A DNA stretch of 13,841 bases from an uncultured Clostridia bacterium (GTDB taxonomy: Bacteria > Bacillota > Clostridia > Oscillospirales > Acutalibacteraceae), in NCBI GenBank assembly GCA_946539105.1, contig CAMNHG010000029.1, forward strand, positions 1-13,841, written 5' to 3'. Made by a program: the position numbers and the translations under genes. Below, one piece after another: positions 1 to 5,501 of this stretch. The notes beneath the pieces were generated by a model that was given only the letters and a program-made list of their open reading frames with translations, made no database searches and had not been told where the DNA came from. Numbering within the stretch: the first letter of the stretch is position 1; each line of letters starts with the position of its first letter.

Positions 1-48
1 ACCTTCTGATTCGTAGTCAGACACTCTATCCAGCTGAGCTACCGGCGC
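1..48 (-). tRNA. tRNA-Arg (ACG), partial at window edge
   Basis: Bases 1-49 are identical to 2004-2052, the 5' part of the complete tRNA-Arg(ACG) further right. The visible part runs from the acceptor 5' strand (mature 5' end at 48) through the D arm and the anticodon stem-loop, with anticodon ACG read from 12-14. The 3' third lies outside the window, so it cannot be told whether this copy is intact. Identity stops at the tRNA 5' boundary: the upstream flank shares neither sequence nor the likely promoter of the right copy. Confidence 0.85.
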
Positions 49-71
49 AAATGCGATTTTTTCATAAGTAG

Positions 72-320
72 TTATGTCTTTTTCTTTTTCTTTTCTATCT
101 TGATGATGTCGTTATTGTCGTCAACGAGGAAGGCAAAATAATCGGTTTGCCGTTCAATCGAGCCTTGCGCGACGAAAAAAGTAAAATCCTCGATCTGCTA
201 TTCGGCACGTTCTTTATATGCGGATTGGGTGAAGAAAACGTCACGGACATTCCAAAACAGGCTATCCCGTTTTTTCTTAATTTAACCAATCATGGATGGT
301 TTGATAATCCTCCGGTTTGA
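72..320 (+). pseudogene. DUF3846-like mobile-element protein, N-terminally truncated remnant
   Basis: An open frame with no start codon runs from a stop at 69-71 to a stop at 318-320. From base 102 it encodes DDVVIVVNEEGKIIGLPFNR, followed by a conserved stretch containing ALRDE, GTFFICGLGEEN and VTDIP. I recognise this from memory as the C-terminal core of the DUF3846 family, small proteins of plasmids, conjugative elements and phages in Firmicutes. The family's N-terminal part is missing: the homology begins about 50 bp from the tRNA copy. After about base 260 the sequence stops resembling the family, and its end overlaps the 3' end of the minus-strand hydrolase gene. There is no ribosome site. 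I read it as a broken gene left by an integrated element. The family assignment is recalled, not searched. Confidence 0.6.
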
Positions 321-1212
321 CTTCGGCGTGAGAATCGTCATCGTAGGTGATCAAGGTGCAGTCGGTGTTGTCCTTTAGCTTTGTATACAAATCTTCAGCT
401 TGACTGTAAGAAACCTGTTTGTCCTGCTTTGCGTGGAACATCAGCACAGGGATCTTGATCTCATCCGCCCAATACACTGCCGAGCGTTTTTTGTACGCTT
501 CGGGGTTTTCCTCCGGGGTAAATCCAATCGTTTCTTTTAATACCGTCTTCATATCATCGCGCGCTTCATAGGCTTCAACCAAATCAGTTACGGCGCCGAT
601 GGCGATAATGCGCTTGATCCTGCTGTCTTTTCTTGCCGCCGGGTAGGTCATAACGCCGCCGCGCGAAGCGCCGACCACGCAAAAATCATCCATATCAATA
701 AACGAAAACTGCTTTTCGCACAGATCGATCAGCTTGATCACGTCATTGAGATCGTCTCCGCCGAAGTGATCTTCTCCCTCGGAGCCGCCGCAACCCCTGT
801 ATTGTGACGCGATAACAATGCGGTTGCACAAGGCGCACATCGGGGCAATCGTGTTGTTTTCCAGCTTGCCGTAATCTCTGTTGCCGCCGTGGTTAAACAT
901 GACGCATTTGCCCGGATTCTGCGTTTTTTCAACGGAAAGCGGTATGGCAACATAGCCTTCGATTTTCAGTCCGTCCGAAAGGTAGTTGAATTTATAGGTG
1001 GTGCATACTTTATCGAATCTTCCGCCCTGATTGACCTTGACAAAATCAAACACTTCGTCACTTTCATAGTTTTTCATATTATATAGATTGTTTTCTTCTG
1101 CTGCGGCTGCCGCTTCGGTTACAGACTCCTGTTTGTTTCCGTTTCCACCGCAGGCTGTCATCATCATCGCTGTCAGTATCGCAGCCATCATGATCAAAAT
1201 TATTCGTTTCAC
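277..1212 (-). CDS. Lipoprotein alpha/beta hydrolase (S9 peptidase/esterase-like)
   Basis: A 311-residue serine hydrolase probably anchored outside the membrane. It starts with GTG at 1212, chosen because GGAGAG lies six bases upstream. Residues 1-20 form a lipoprotein signal peptide ending in a T-A-C lipobox (Cys21), followed by a short Ala/Glu-rich linker. The alpha/beta hydrolase domain spans about 65-311: oxyanion-region HGG (108-110), YRGCGGSEG (138-146), nucleophile elbow GASRG (Ser183), acid Asp264 in AKQD and His295 in DDDSH. This arrangement is typical of S9-like (dipeptidyl/acylaminoacyl peptidase) hydrolases and related esterases; the substrate cannot be told from sequence. It lies between the two tRNA-Arg copies with a NUDIX gene upstream on the same strand, separated by 135 bp that contain a TATAAT-like box, so it is probably transcribed on its own. 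The catalytic triad is complete. Confidence 0.88.
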   Translation of the reverse strand: MKRIILIMMAAILTAMMMTACGGNGNKQESVTEAAAAAEENNLYNMKNYESDEVFDFVKVNQGGRFDKVCTTYKFNYLSDGLKIEGYVAIPLSVEKTQNPGKCVMFNHGGNRDYGKLENNTIAPMCALCNRIVIASQYRGCGGSEGEDHFGGDDLNDVIKLIDLCEKQFSFIDMDDFCVVGASRGGVMTYPAARKDSRIKRIIAIGAVTDLVEAYEARDDMKTVLKETIGFTPEENPEAYKKRSAVYWADEIKIPVLMFHAKQDKQVSYSQAEDLYTKLKDNTDCTLITYDDDSHAEVKPEDYQTIHDWLN

Positions 1213-1255
1213 TGAAATCTCTCCTTTAACACTTAGAATGTATTGTTATCAGTTT

Positions 1256-1261
1256 ATTATA
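1256..1261 (-). promoter_or_regulatory. Possible -10 box for the lipoprotein hydrolase gene
   Basis: A consensus TATAAT lies on the minus strand about 44 bases upstream of the GTG start, leaving a short leader with a good ribosome site. No convincing -35 hexamer sits 16-18 bases upstream (the best is TAGCTT at 16), so the promoter is tentative. Confidence 0.35.
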
Positions 1262-1347
1262 TCCTCTTTCTGAAAACAAGCTATTTAATGCAATATGCAG
1301 CGCAAGTATTACTTTCCTCCGGAAACCGCTTAACAGTTTTCTATATA

Positions 1348-1866
1348 TCACACTATCAATCCTTCCGAAAGCAGCATTTCAAGGACTAATGCCTCACGTT
1401 CTGCCATCGTCCGGATAAAGGGACTTTCCGTCACTTTGCGGTTCTTTTCTATGGCTAAAGCAGGTTCAACGTACTCCTGTTGAAAGGATTCCTGCTTTTC
1501 GTAGTCATCAAGGTTTTGAGATACCCTGCCCTCTGCAACATCGCAAAGATAGTAATAATTTTCCTGAACAAAGCATTCGGAAGGGTCATCATCGCTTTTT
1601 TGGATCCGATGGACATATCCGTATTCTTTTATGGTTTCAGGAATCACCTTCAATCCTGCTTCTTCCTGTGTTTCCCGGATCATGGCTTCAATGGGATTCT
1701 CTCCGTTTTCTATGCCGCCGCCGGGAAATTTGTAATAATCATATTTCTGACTGTGAATCATAGCAATTTTACCGTTTTTGATGATGATACCTCTGGCAGA
1801 ATTGCGCGTGAAAGTATGTGTGCAGCCACTATAATCCTTTTTATCCATTTCAAACAGCAGTCTCAT
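1348..1866 (-). CDS. NUDIX hydrolase
   Basis: A 172-residue cytosolic NUDIX-fold pyrophosphohydrolase. The Nudix box G-x5-E-x7-R-E-U-x-E-E-x-G-U is complete at 50-72: Gly50, Glu56, Arg64-Glu65, Glu68-Glu69 and Gly71-Leu72. It is preceded by a YYKFPGG strand typical of the family (44-50). Such enzymes hydrolyse nucleoside diphosphates linked to another moiety (X), using Mg2+ bound by the box glutamates; the substrate here is unknown. The start at 1866 has a GAGGGTG ribosome-like site nine bases upstream; an internal Met7 lacks one. The gene lies between the two tRNA-Arg copies with the lipoprotein hydrolase downstream on the same strand. Both may be cargo of the inserted segment or simply neighbours. 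Confidence 0.9.
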   Translation of the reverse strand: MRLLFEMDKKDYSGCTHTFTRNSARGIIIKNGKIAMIHSQKYDYYKFPGGGIENGENPIEAMIRETQEEAGLKVIPETIKEYGYVHRIQKSDDDPSECFVQENYYYLCDVAEGRVSQNLDDYEKQESFQQEYVEPALAIEKNRKVTESPFIRTMAEREALVLEMLLSEGLIV

Positions 1867-1903
1867 TTGCTTACACCCTCAAACTTCGATCATCAATTAA
1901 AAA

Positions 1904-1921
1904 AGGTATTTATTTATACCT
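1904..1921. repeat. Short palindrome upstream of the NUDIX gene
   Basis: AGGTAT and ATACCT arms flank a 6-base AT loop (18 bp) about 40 bp upstream of the NUDIX start. It could be a regulator site or chance in AT-rich DNA. No matching copy occurs elsewhere in the window. Confidence 0.3.
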
Positions 1922-1940
1922 GCATTGCCGAGGTAAAATA

Positions 1941-1972
1941 GAAAAAGGATACCCGAGAGGATATCCTTTTTC
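1941..1972 (-). terminator. Rho-independent terminator of tRNA-Arg
   Basis: GAAAAAGGATA (1941-1951) pairs perfectly with TATCCTTTTTC (1962-1972) around a 10-base loop. The hairpin begins three bases past the encoded CCA of the tRNA, so it most likely ends the tRNA transcript. Read on the minus strand, the far arm ends in a U-rich run. Confidence 0.65.
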
Positions 1973-1974
1973 TT

Positions 1975-2051
1975 TGGCGCGCCGGAAGAGACTCGAACTC
2001 CCGACCTTCTGATTCGTAGTCAGACACTCTATCCAGCTGAGCTACCGGCGC
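1975..2051 (-). tRNA. tRNA-Arg (ACG), complete with encoded CCA
   Basis: A complete cloverleaf on the minus strand. The 7-bp acceptor stem is GCGCCGG/CCGGCGC. The D arm begins GCTC. The anticodon stem TCTGA/TCAGA holds loop CTACGAA, with anticodon ACG read from 2015-2017. The T arm contains TTCGAGT, the discriminator is G and CCA is encoded (1975-1977). ACG, modified to ICG, reads CGU/CGC/CGA arginine codons. It has its own terminator directly downstream and a probable promoter upstream. Its first 49 bases, counting one base 5' of the gene, are repeated exactly at the left window edge. Confidence 0.97.
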
Positions 2052-2078
2052 ATAACGGTCTTTTGAACCGCAAGTAAT

Positions 2079-2107
2079 ATATTACCACACATTAATTGAA
2101 AATGCAA
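2079..2107 (-). promoter_or_regulatory. Probable promoter of tRNA-Arg
   Basis: Minus-strand TTGCAT (2102-2107), 17 bases, then TAATAT (2079-2084) preceded by TGG, an extended -10. The spacing and the distance to the mature tRNA 5' end (about 28 bases from the -10) suit a tRNA promoter, although both hexamers are imperfect. The left tRNA copy does not share this sequence. Confidence 0.45.
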
Positions 2108-2134
2108 GTGTTTTTTTGCTTTTGCTTATTTTAC

Positions 2135-2722
2135 TTAACTTTTTTTATTTTTCTGCGTCCAAGTTTGCAGGTATTGCACGGCTTTTGTGTCGCCTACAGG
2201 GTACTCCACGGCGAGGTAATTGATTCTGTCGAGCGAGGGAACGAGCAAAACCGTGGCGTTTTTCTTTTCGTTCGGGAAGGTACAGCCGATTTGTATCGCG
2301 TCCAAATCTCCTACAAAGCCGTTAAAGTCCACCGCGACGTCCTGTGCTCCTAAGTTTTTGAAGTTCGTCTCAATACTCGTTACGGCGGCGGTGGAGCTAA
2401 CTCCCGATGATATTATGTTGAGCGTGAACACCGTCGTGCCTGTCGGGTCGGCGTACTGCAAATCGCTCCTTGTGCCCTCGGTGGGCAGGGCTGAAAAGTT
2501 ATCGGGTATGTCCATATATCCCAAAATCTCGCTGCCGATGGTTTGGGTTTTATCGCTGTACTCCACGTCGGTAACGGCAGATATTGTCGTTTCGTCAGCA
2601 CCTGACGTCTGCGCGGCTTCGTCTGCCGTCGCGCTTGATTCGGGCGAATTTTCCTGACCCGAGCAGCCGAAAAACGATAAAAATATTATTCCCGATAACA
2701 GCAGAGCAACTGTTTTTTTCAT
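2135..2722 (-). CDS. Small secreted lipoprotein of unknown function
   Basis: A 195-residue lipoprotein. Residues 1-19 are a signal peptide with a FFGC lipobox (Cys20), so it should be lipidated and held on the outer face of the membrane. A Ser/Ala/Glu/Thr-rich, low-complexity linker follows to about residue 60. A globular region (about 62-190) then carries GYMDIPDNFSALPTEG, a beta-rich pattern and a conserved-looking VEYP near the end. The outline resembles small clostridial lipoproteins with a PsbP-like fold, but I do not recognise the family with confidence and assign no function. The ATG at 2722 has GGAGG eight bases upstream. It diverges from the CHAP-dockerin gene across 332 bp and points at the tRNA-Arg gene. 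No terminator hairpin is visible after its stop. Confidence 0.8.
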   Translation of the reverse strand: MKKTVALLLSGIIFLSFFGCSGQENSPESSATADEAAQTSGADETTISAVTDVEYSDKTQTIGSEILGYMDIPDNFSALPTEGTRSDLQYADPTGTTVFTLNIISSGVSSTAAVTSIETNFKNLGAQDVAVDFNGFVGDLDAIQIGCTFPNEKKNATVLLVPSLDRINYLAVEYPVGDTKAVQYLQTWTQKNKKS

Positions 2723-2755
2723 CCCAAAAACCTCCGAAAACTATAGCATAAAAAG

Positions 2756-2764
2756 ATAATATCA
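2756..2764 (-). promoter_or_regulatory. Possible extended -10 for the small lipoprotein gene
   Basis: Minus-strand TGA-TATTAT (5/6 to TATAAT with an extended TGn) lies about 34 bases upstream of the ATG. There is no good -35, so this is tentative. Confidence 0.3.
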
Positions 2765-2783
2765 CCCTTTAAAAATAATATTA

Positions 2784-2796
2784 TTCCAAATTGGAA
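2784..2796. promoter_or_regulatory. Palindrome in the divergent lipoprotein/CHAP promoter region
   Basis: TTCCAA-A-TTGGAA is a perfect 13-bp palindrome. It is about 20 bp beyond the lipoprotein -10 and about 30 bp before an extended -10 pointing at the CHAP gene (TGG-TATAAT, 2824-2832). Its position between divergent promoters fits a regulator site, but no binding protein can be named. Confidence 0.35.
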
Positions 2797-2823
2797 ATAA
2801 ATCTTTATTTTTAAAAAGAATTA

Positions 2824-2832
2824 TGGTATAAT
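2824..2832 (+). promoter_or_regulatory. Distal extended -10 promoter candidate for the CHAP gene
   Basis: TGG-TATAAT is a consensus extended -10. The hexamer 17 bases upstream, TTTATT, is a poor -35. If used, it gives a leader of about 215 bases that contains the repeated CCGAATAT motif (2885-2892 and 2920-2927), the second copy lying in a 21-bp imperfect palindrome (2920-2940). No ORF or recognisable RNA was found in this leader. Confidence 0.4.
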
Positions 2833-2952
2833 AAGGATAATAAATACCTCAAATCGCAGTATTTGTGGCTCATCTTCGAAACAACCGAATATATTGTGAA
2901 TGTTGTAGCAAATAAATCGCCGAATATTGGTAATAATCGGTGTAATTACGGT

Positions 2953-2981
2953 TTGATTTTTCGGCATTTGTGTGTTACAAT
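2953..2981 (+). promoter_or_regulatory. Main promoter of the CHAP-dockerin gene
   Basis: TTGATT (2953-2958), exactly 17 bases, then TACAAT (2976-2981) preceded by TGT, an extended -10. Transcription would start near 2988, about 65 bases before the start codon. Confidence 0.6.
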
Positions 2982-2989
2982 ATGTATGG

Positions 2990-3006
2990 GTAACAAAAAG
3001 GTTACA
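2990..3006 (-). promoter_or_regulatory. WalR/YycF-type box at the CHAP gene start site
   Basis: On the minus strand these 17 bases read TGTAAC-CTTTT-TGTTAC. This matches the WalR (YycF) consensus TGTWAH-N5-TGTWAH at every position. WalR controls peptidoglycan hydrolase genes in Bacilli and some Clostridia. The box starts about eight bases after the -10, over the likely transcription start, a place better suited to repression than activation. A third half-site (TGTTAC, 2973-2978) overlaps the -10. The site is seen; the regulator is inferred. Confidence 0.5.
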
Positions 3007-3054
3007 GCATTACTATACTTTCAGAAATGAAATTCTGATTGGAGGTAGATAAAC

Positions 3055-4191
3055 TTGATACGTATTGCAGCAAAAAGATTTGGCGCGGTAATAGTCGTTC
3101 TCGCGCTGATTATTACATCTGTATTATCAATGGGCATCTCCGCCGGCGCGGCAACTACATACACACCAAGGTTGAACGCTCCGGAGTCAAATAACATTTA
3201 TTACTACAACAGCAATTACAATGTTTTTCAGAAGTACGGCTACGGCCTGCCTAACTGTACGGCTTACGCCTACGGCAGAGCATATGAGATTTTAAGAACA
3301 ACTCCCAAGCTCAGCTGGAACGGTGCGGGTCAGTGGTATGACTACAACAGAACCAACCATTATTATAATTACGGCAGCACACCTAAAATCGGTGCTATTG
3401 CCTGCTGGTGCTACAGCGGTGGCGGTCACGTTGCGGTTGTAGAGAAGATTGAAAACGGTAAAATCACCCTTTCAAACTCAGAATGGGGCGGAAGAACCTT
3501 CTACCTTACAACCTGCTCCACAAGCGATAAGACCTACGGCGGCAACAGCTGGTGGACCTTCCAGGGCTTTATTTACCTGTTAGATAACGCAACTCCGGCT
3601 CCTGCTCCTACATACAAGACAGGAATTTACAAGACAACCGATTACGTTAACCTCAGATATCACGCAGGTACAAGCAACACAATCCTTGCTACAATTCCCT
3701 CGAACACTCAGGTTACCGTAACTCACCTCTACACTGAGGCGAGCACAGGCTGGGTATGGGGTTACACAACCTACGCAGGTAAGTCAGGCTGGTTTGTTCT
3801 TGAGTACGCAACCTATATTTCGGCACTGCCCACAACGGCACCCACAACGGCTGCTCCCACAACAACCAAGCCCACAGTTCCCCCGACAACCGTTCCGCCT
3901 ACTACGGTTGCTCCCACAACGGTTGAACCTACAACCGACCCCGAGCTTCCGACAGAGCCTATTACAACAGAGCCTTCCGAGACAGAGCCTGTTGGTCTGG
4001 GCATAGGCGATGTAAACGCTGACGGCGAAATCAACATTGACGACGCTACTGTAATTCAGAGATATGTCGCTTATATTGAAGACCTTTCTGTTGAGCAGAT
4101 GGAATGGGCAGACTTTGACTTTGACGGATATGTAACTATTTCGGATGTAACGGCTATTCAGTCATTCCTTGCATACTGGAACGAACTGTAA
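3055..4191 (+). CDS. Secreted CHAP-domain cell-wall hydrolase with SH3 and dockerin domains
   Basis: A 378-residue secreted protein starting with TTG at 3055, supported by GGAGG at 3041-3045. In order: signal peptide (1 to about 32, AGA-A cleavage); CHAP peptidase/amidase domain (about 45-175) with Cys68 in PNCTAYAYG, His125 in GGGHVAVVE and Asn141/Glu143 in SNSEWGG; bacterial SH3-like domain (about 188-255, VNLR...GWFVLEY); Pro/Thr-rich linker (258-311); and a type I dockerin (318-376) with two calcium-loop repeats, DVNADGEINIDD and DFDFDGYVTISD. CHAP enzymes cut peptide or amide bonds in peptidoglycan. The dockerin would bind a cohesin on a scaffoldin or surface anchor, as in ruminococcal cellulosomes. 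It stands alone, between its own promoter and terminator. Assignment is firm at the domain level; the bond cut and the cohesin partner are unknown. Confidence 0.93.
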   Translation: MIRIAAKRFGAVIVVLALIITSVLSMGISAGAATTYTPRLNAPESNNIYYYNSNYNVFQKYGYGLPNCTAYAYGRAYEILRTTPKLSWNGAGQWYDYNRTNHYYNYGSTPKIGAIACWCYSGGGHVAVVEKIENGKITLSNSEWGGRTFYLTTCSTSDKTYGGNSWWTFQGFIYLLDNATPAPAPTYKTGIYKTTDYVNLRYHAGTSNTILATIPSNTQVTVTHLYTEASTGWVWGYTTYAGKSGWFVLEYATYISALPTTAPTTAAPTTTKPTVPPTTVPPTTVAPTTVEPTTDPELPTEPITTEPSETEPVGLGIGDVNADGEINIDDATVIQRYVAYIEDLSVEQMEWADFDFDGYVTISDVTAIQSFLAYWNEL

Positions 4192-4213
4192 TAAAATCAA
4201 ACAAATCTTTTAT

Positions 4214-4243
4214 CCGGCGGTGAGTTTTCACCGCCGGTTTTTT
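4214..4243 (+). terminator. Rho-independent terminator of the CHAP-dockerin gene
   Basis: CCGGCGGTGA (4214-4223) pairs perfectly with TCACCGCCGG (4228-4237) around a GTTT loop, followed by six T. It lies 23 bases after the stop codon. Confidence 0.95.
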
Positions 4244-4267
4244 GATGTGTATTATTGCGGATTTGTA

Positions 4268-4296
4268 TTGCAATATATTACGTAATTATGTATAAT
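4268..4296 (+). promoter_or_regulatory. galK-galT promoter with internal palindrome
   Basis: TTGCAA (4268-4273), 17 bases, TATAAT (4291-4296). The spacer holds the perfect 10-bp palindrome ATTACGTAAT (4277-4286), whose central CG is like LacI/GalR-family operators, and a bound repressor there would block RNA polymerase. Transcription would start about 30 bases before the galK ATG. Confidence 0.65.
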
Positions 4297-4332
4297 AAAA
4301 GTATAGATTTTTAAGCACCGGAGGCGAGCAAA

Positions 4333-5493
4333 ATGAGTCTTAATTCGGCCGGAATTTTTGCCGAAAAGTTTGGGTACAAAGCGCGAATCACCGCTTTTGC
4401 CCCGGGCAGGGTTAACCTTATCGGAGAGCATACCGACTACAACGGAGGATTTGTTTTTCCCTGCGCGCTCGATTTGGGAATCGAAGGCTCGGCAGGGCTG
4501 AGGAGCGATAGAACCCTGCGGTTTTATTCCGCGAATTTTGCGTTAAACGGAGTAACCGAAATCTCGCTTGATTCTCCGCTGAGCGGCGATTGGACGGATT
4601 ACCCACTGAGCGTTTATAAGGCGTTTAAGGCTATGGGCTATTCGGCTGACAAAGGCGCGGACTTTGTATTTACAGGCAATCTTCCCGACGGCTCGGGCTT
4701 GTCATCATCGGCGGCTCTTGAGGTGCTGACCGGCTTGATTATCTCAAAGCTGTACGGCTTTCCGGTTACAGCTCAGCAGCTTGCGGTGTTCGGACAGTTT
4801 GCCGAGAACAGGTTTATCGGCGTTAACTGCGGAATTATGGATCAGTTCGCAAGCGCGATGGGCAAACGCGGCTGTGCCGTGATGCTCGACAGCGCGACGC
4901 TTGACTTTTCATATTCAAAGATTGATACCACAGCTGCCGCGATTGTCATTGTTAACAGCAAGGTCAAGCACTCGCTTGCTTCCTCGGAATACAATACGCG
5001 CCGCCGTGAGTGCGAACGCGCGTTGGCTTCGCTAAACGAAGTCAAAAAATCGCCCTCCCTGTGCGCTTATACTCCCGGTGAATTTGAGGAGTACAAAAAC
5101 GCGGTAAAGGACGATGTAATCAAAAGGCGCGCGCGCCACGCGGTATATGAAAACGAGCGCGTTAAAAATGCCGCAAAGGCACTTGATTGCGGAGATTTAC
5201 AGCACTTCGGCAAATTGATGAACGAATCGCACGTCTCGCTCAGAGATGACTATGAGGTGTCCTGCGGTGAGCTTGACTTTCTCTGCGAGACTGCGTGGAA
5301 AATCCCCGGCGTGTACGGCGCGAGAATGACAGGCGGCGGCTTCGGCGGCTGTACGGTGAACCTTGTCAAAAGGGACAGCCTTGAAAATTTTGAAAAGACC
5401 ATAAAAGAAGAATATAAAAAGCGTTTCGGCGTAGACGCTGAGCTTTACGCTGTCAGCGCAGGAGACGGAGCGAGAATTTCGGCGGATAACTGA
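4333..5493 (+). CDS. galK: Galactokinase
   Basis: A 386-residue cytosolic GHMP-family kinase that phosphorylates galactose to galactose 1-phosphate with ATP, the first Leloir step. The galactokinase signature GRVNLIGEHTDYNGG is at 25-39. The ATP loop (117-130) contains GSGLSSSAALE. The probable catalytic Asp170 is in GIMDQFA, with Arg26 in the signature. The C-terminal GHMP motif GARMTGGGFGGC is at 329-340. The length is normal for the family. The ATG at 4333 has GGAGG eight bases upstream. galT follows eight bases after the stop, so the two form an operon from the promoter at 4268-4296. The converging operon encodes an alpha-galactosidase and symporter that would supply the galactose. No galE or galM lies in the window. 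Confidence 0.97.
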   Translation: MSLNSAGIFAEKFGYKARITAFAPGRVNLIGEHTDYNGGFVFPCALDLGIEGSAGLRSDRTLRFYSANFALNGVTEISLDSPLSGDWTDYPLSVYKAFKAMGYSADKGADFVFTGNLPDGSGLSSSAALEVLTGLIISKLYGFPVTAQQLAVFGQFAENRFIGVNCGIMDQFASAMGKRGCAVMLDSATLDFSYSKIDTTAAAIVIVNSKVKHSLASSEYNTRRRECERALASLNEVKKSPSLCAYTPGEFEEYKNAVKDDVIKRRARHAVYENERVKNAAKALDCGDLQHFGKLMNESHVSLRDDYEVSCGELDFLCETAWKIPGVYGARMTGGGFGGCTVNLVKRDSLENFEKTIKEEYKKRFGVDAELYAVSAGDGARISADN

Positions 5494-5501
5494 GGTGGAT
5501 T

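Noticed and set aside
95..289. 64-codon minus-strand frame at the left end
   Set aside because: It is antisense to the DUF3846-like remnant, whose plus-strand reading gives the recognisable family motifs.
1300..1330. Minus-strand GGAGGAAA followed by a TTG, a possible tiny gene downstream of the NUDIX gene
   Set aside because: The frame stops after about six codons, so it is not a supportable gene.
2220..2657. 145-codon plus-strand frame overlapping the small lipoprotein gene
   Set aside because: It lies antisense to a gene with a clear lipobox signal peptide and GGAGG site, has no ribosome site of its own and resembles no protein.
2833..2952. Small RNA between the two CHAP promoter candidates
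   Set aside because: There is no terminator and no stable fold, only short repeated motifs. A regulatory region is the simpler reading.
3830..3990. Possible DNA tandem repeat or CRISPR-like array
   Set aside because: The repetition follows the PTT-type amino-acid repeats of the secreted protein's linker; unit lengths vary and there are no spacers.
3813..4037. Minus-strand frame rich in VVG repeats
   Set aside because: It is the reverse of the Pro/Thr linker codons (CCC ACA ACG type) of the CHAP-dockerin gene, so it is a shadow.
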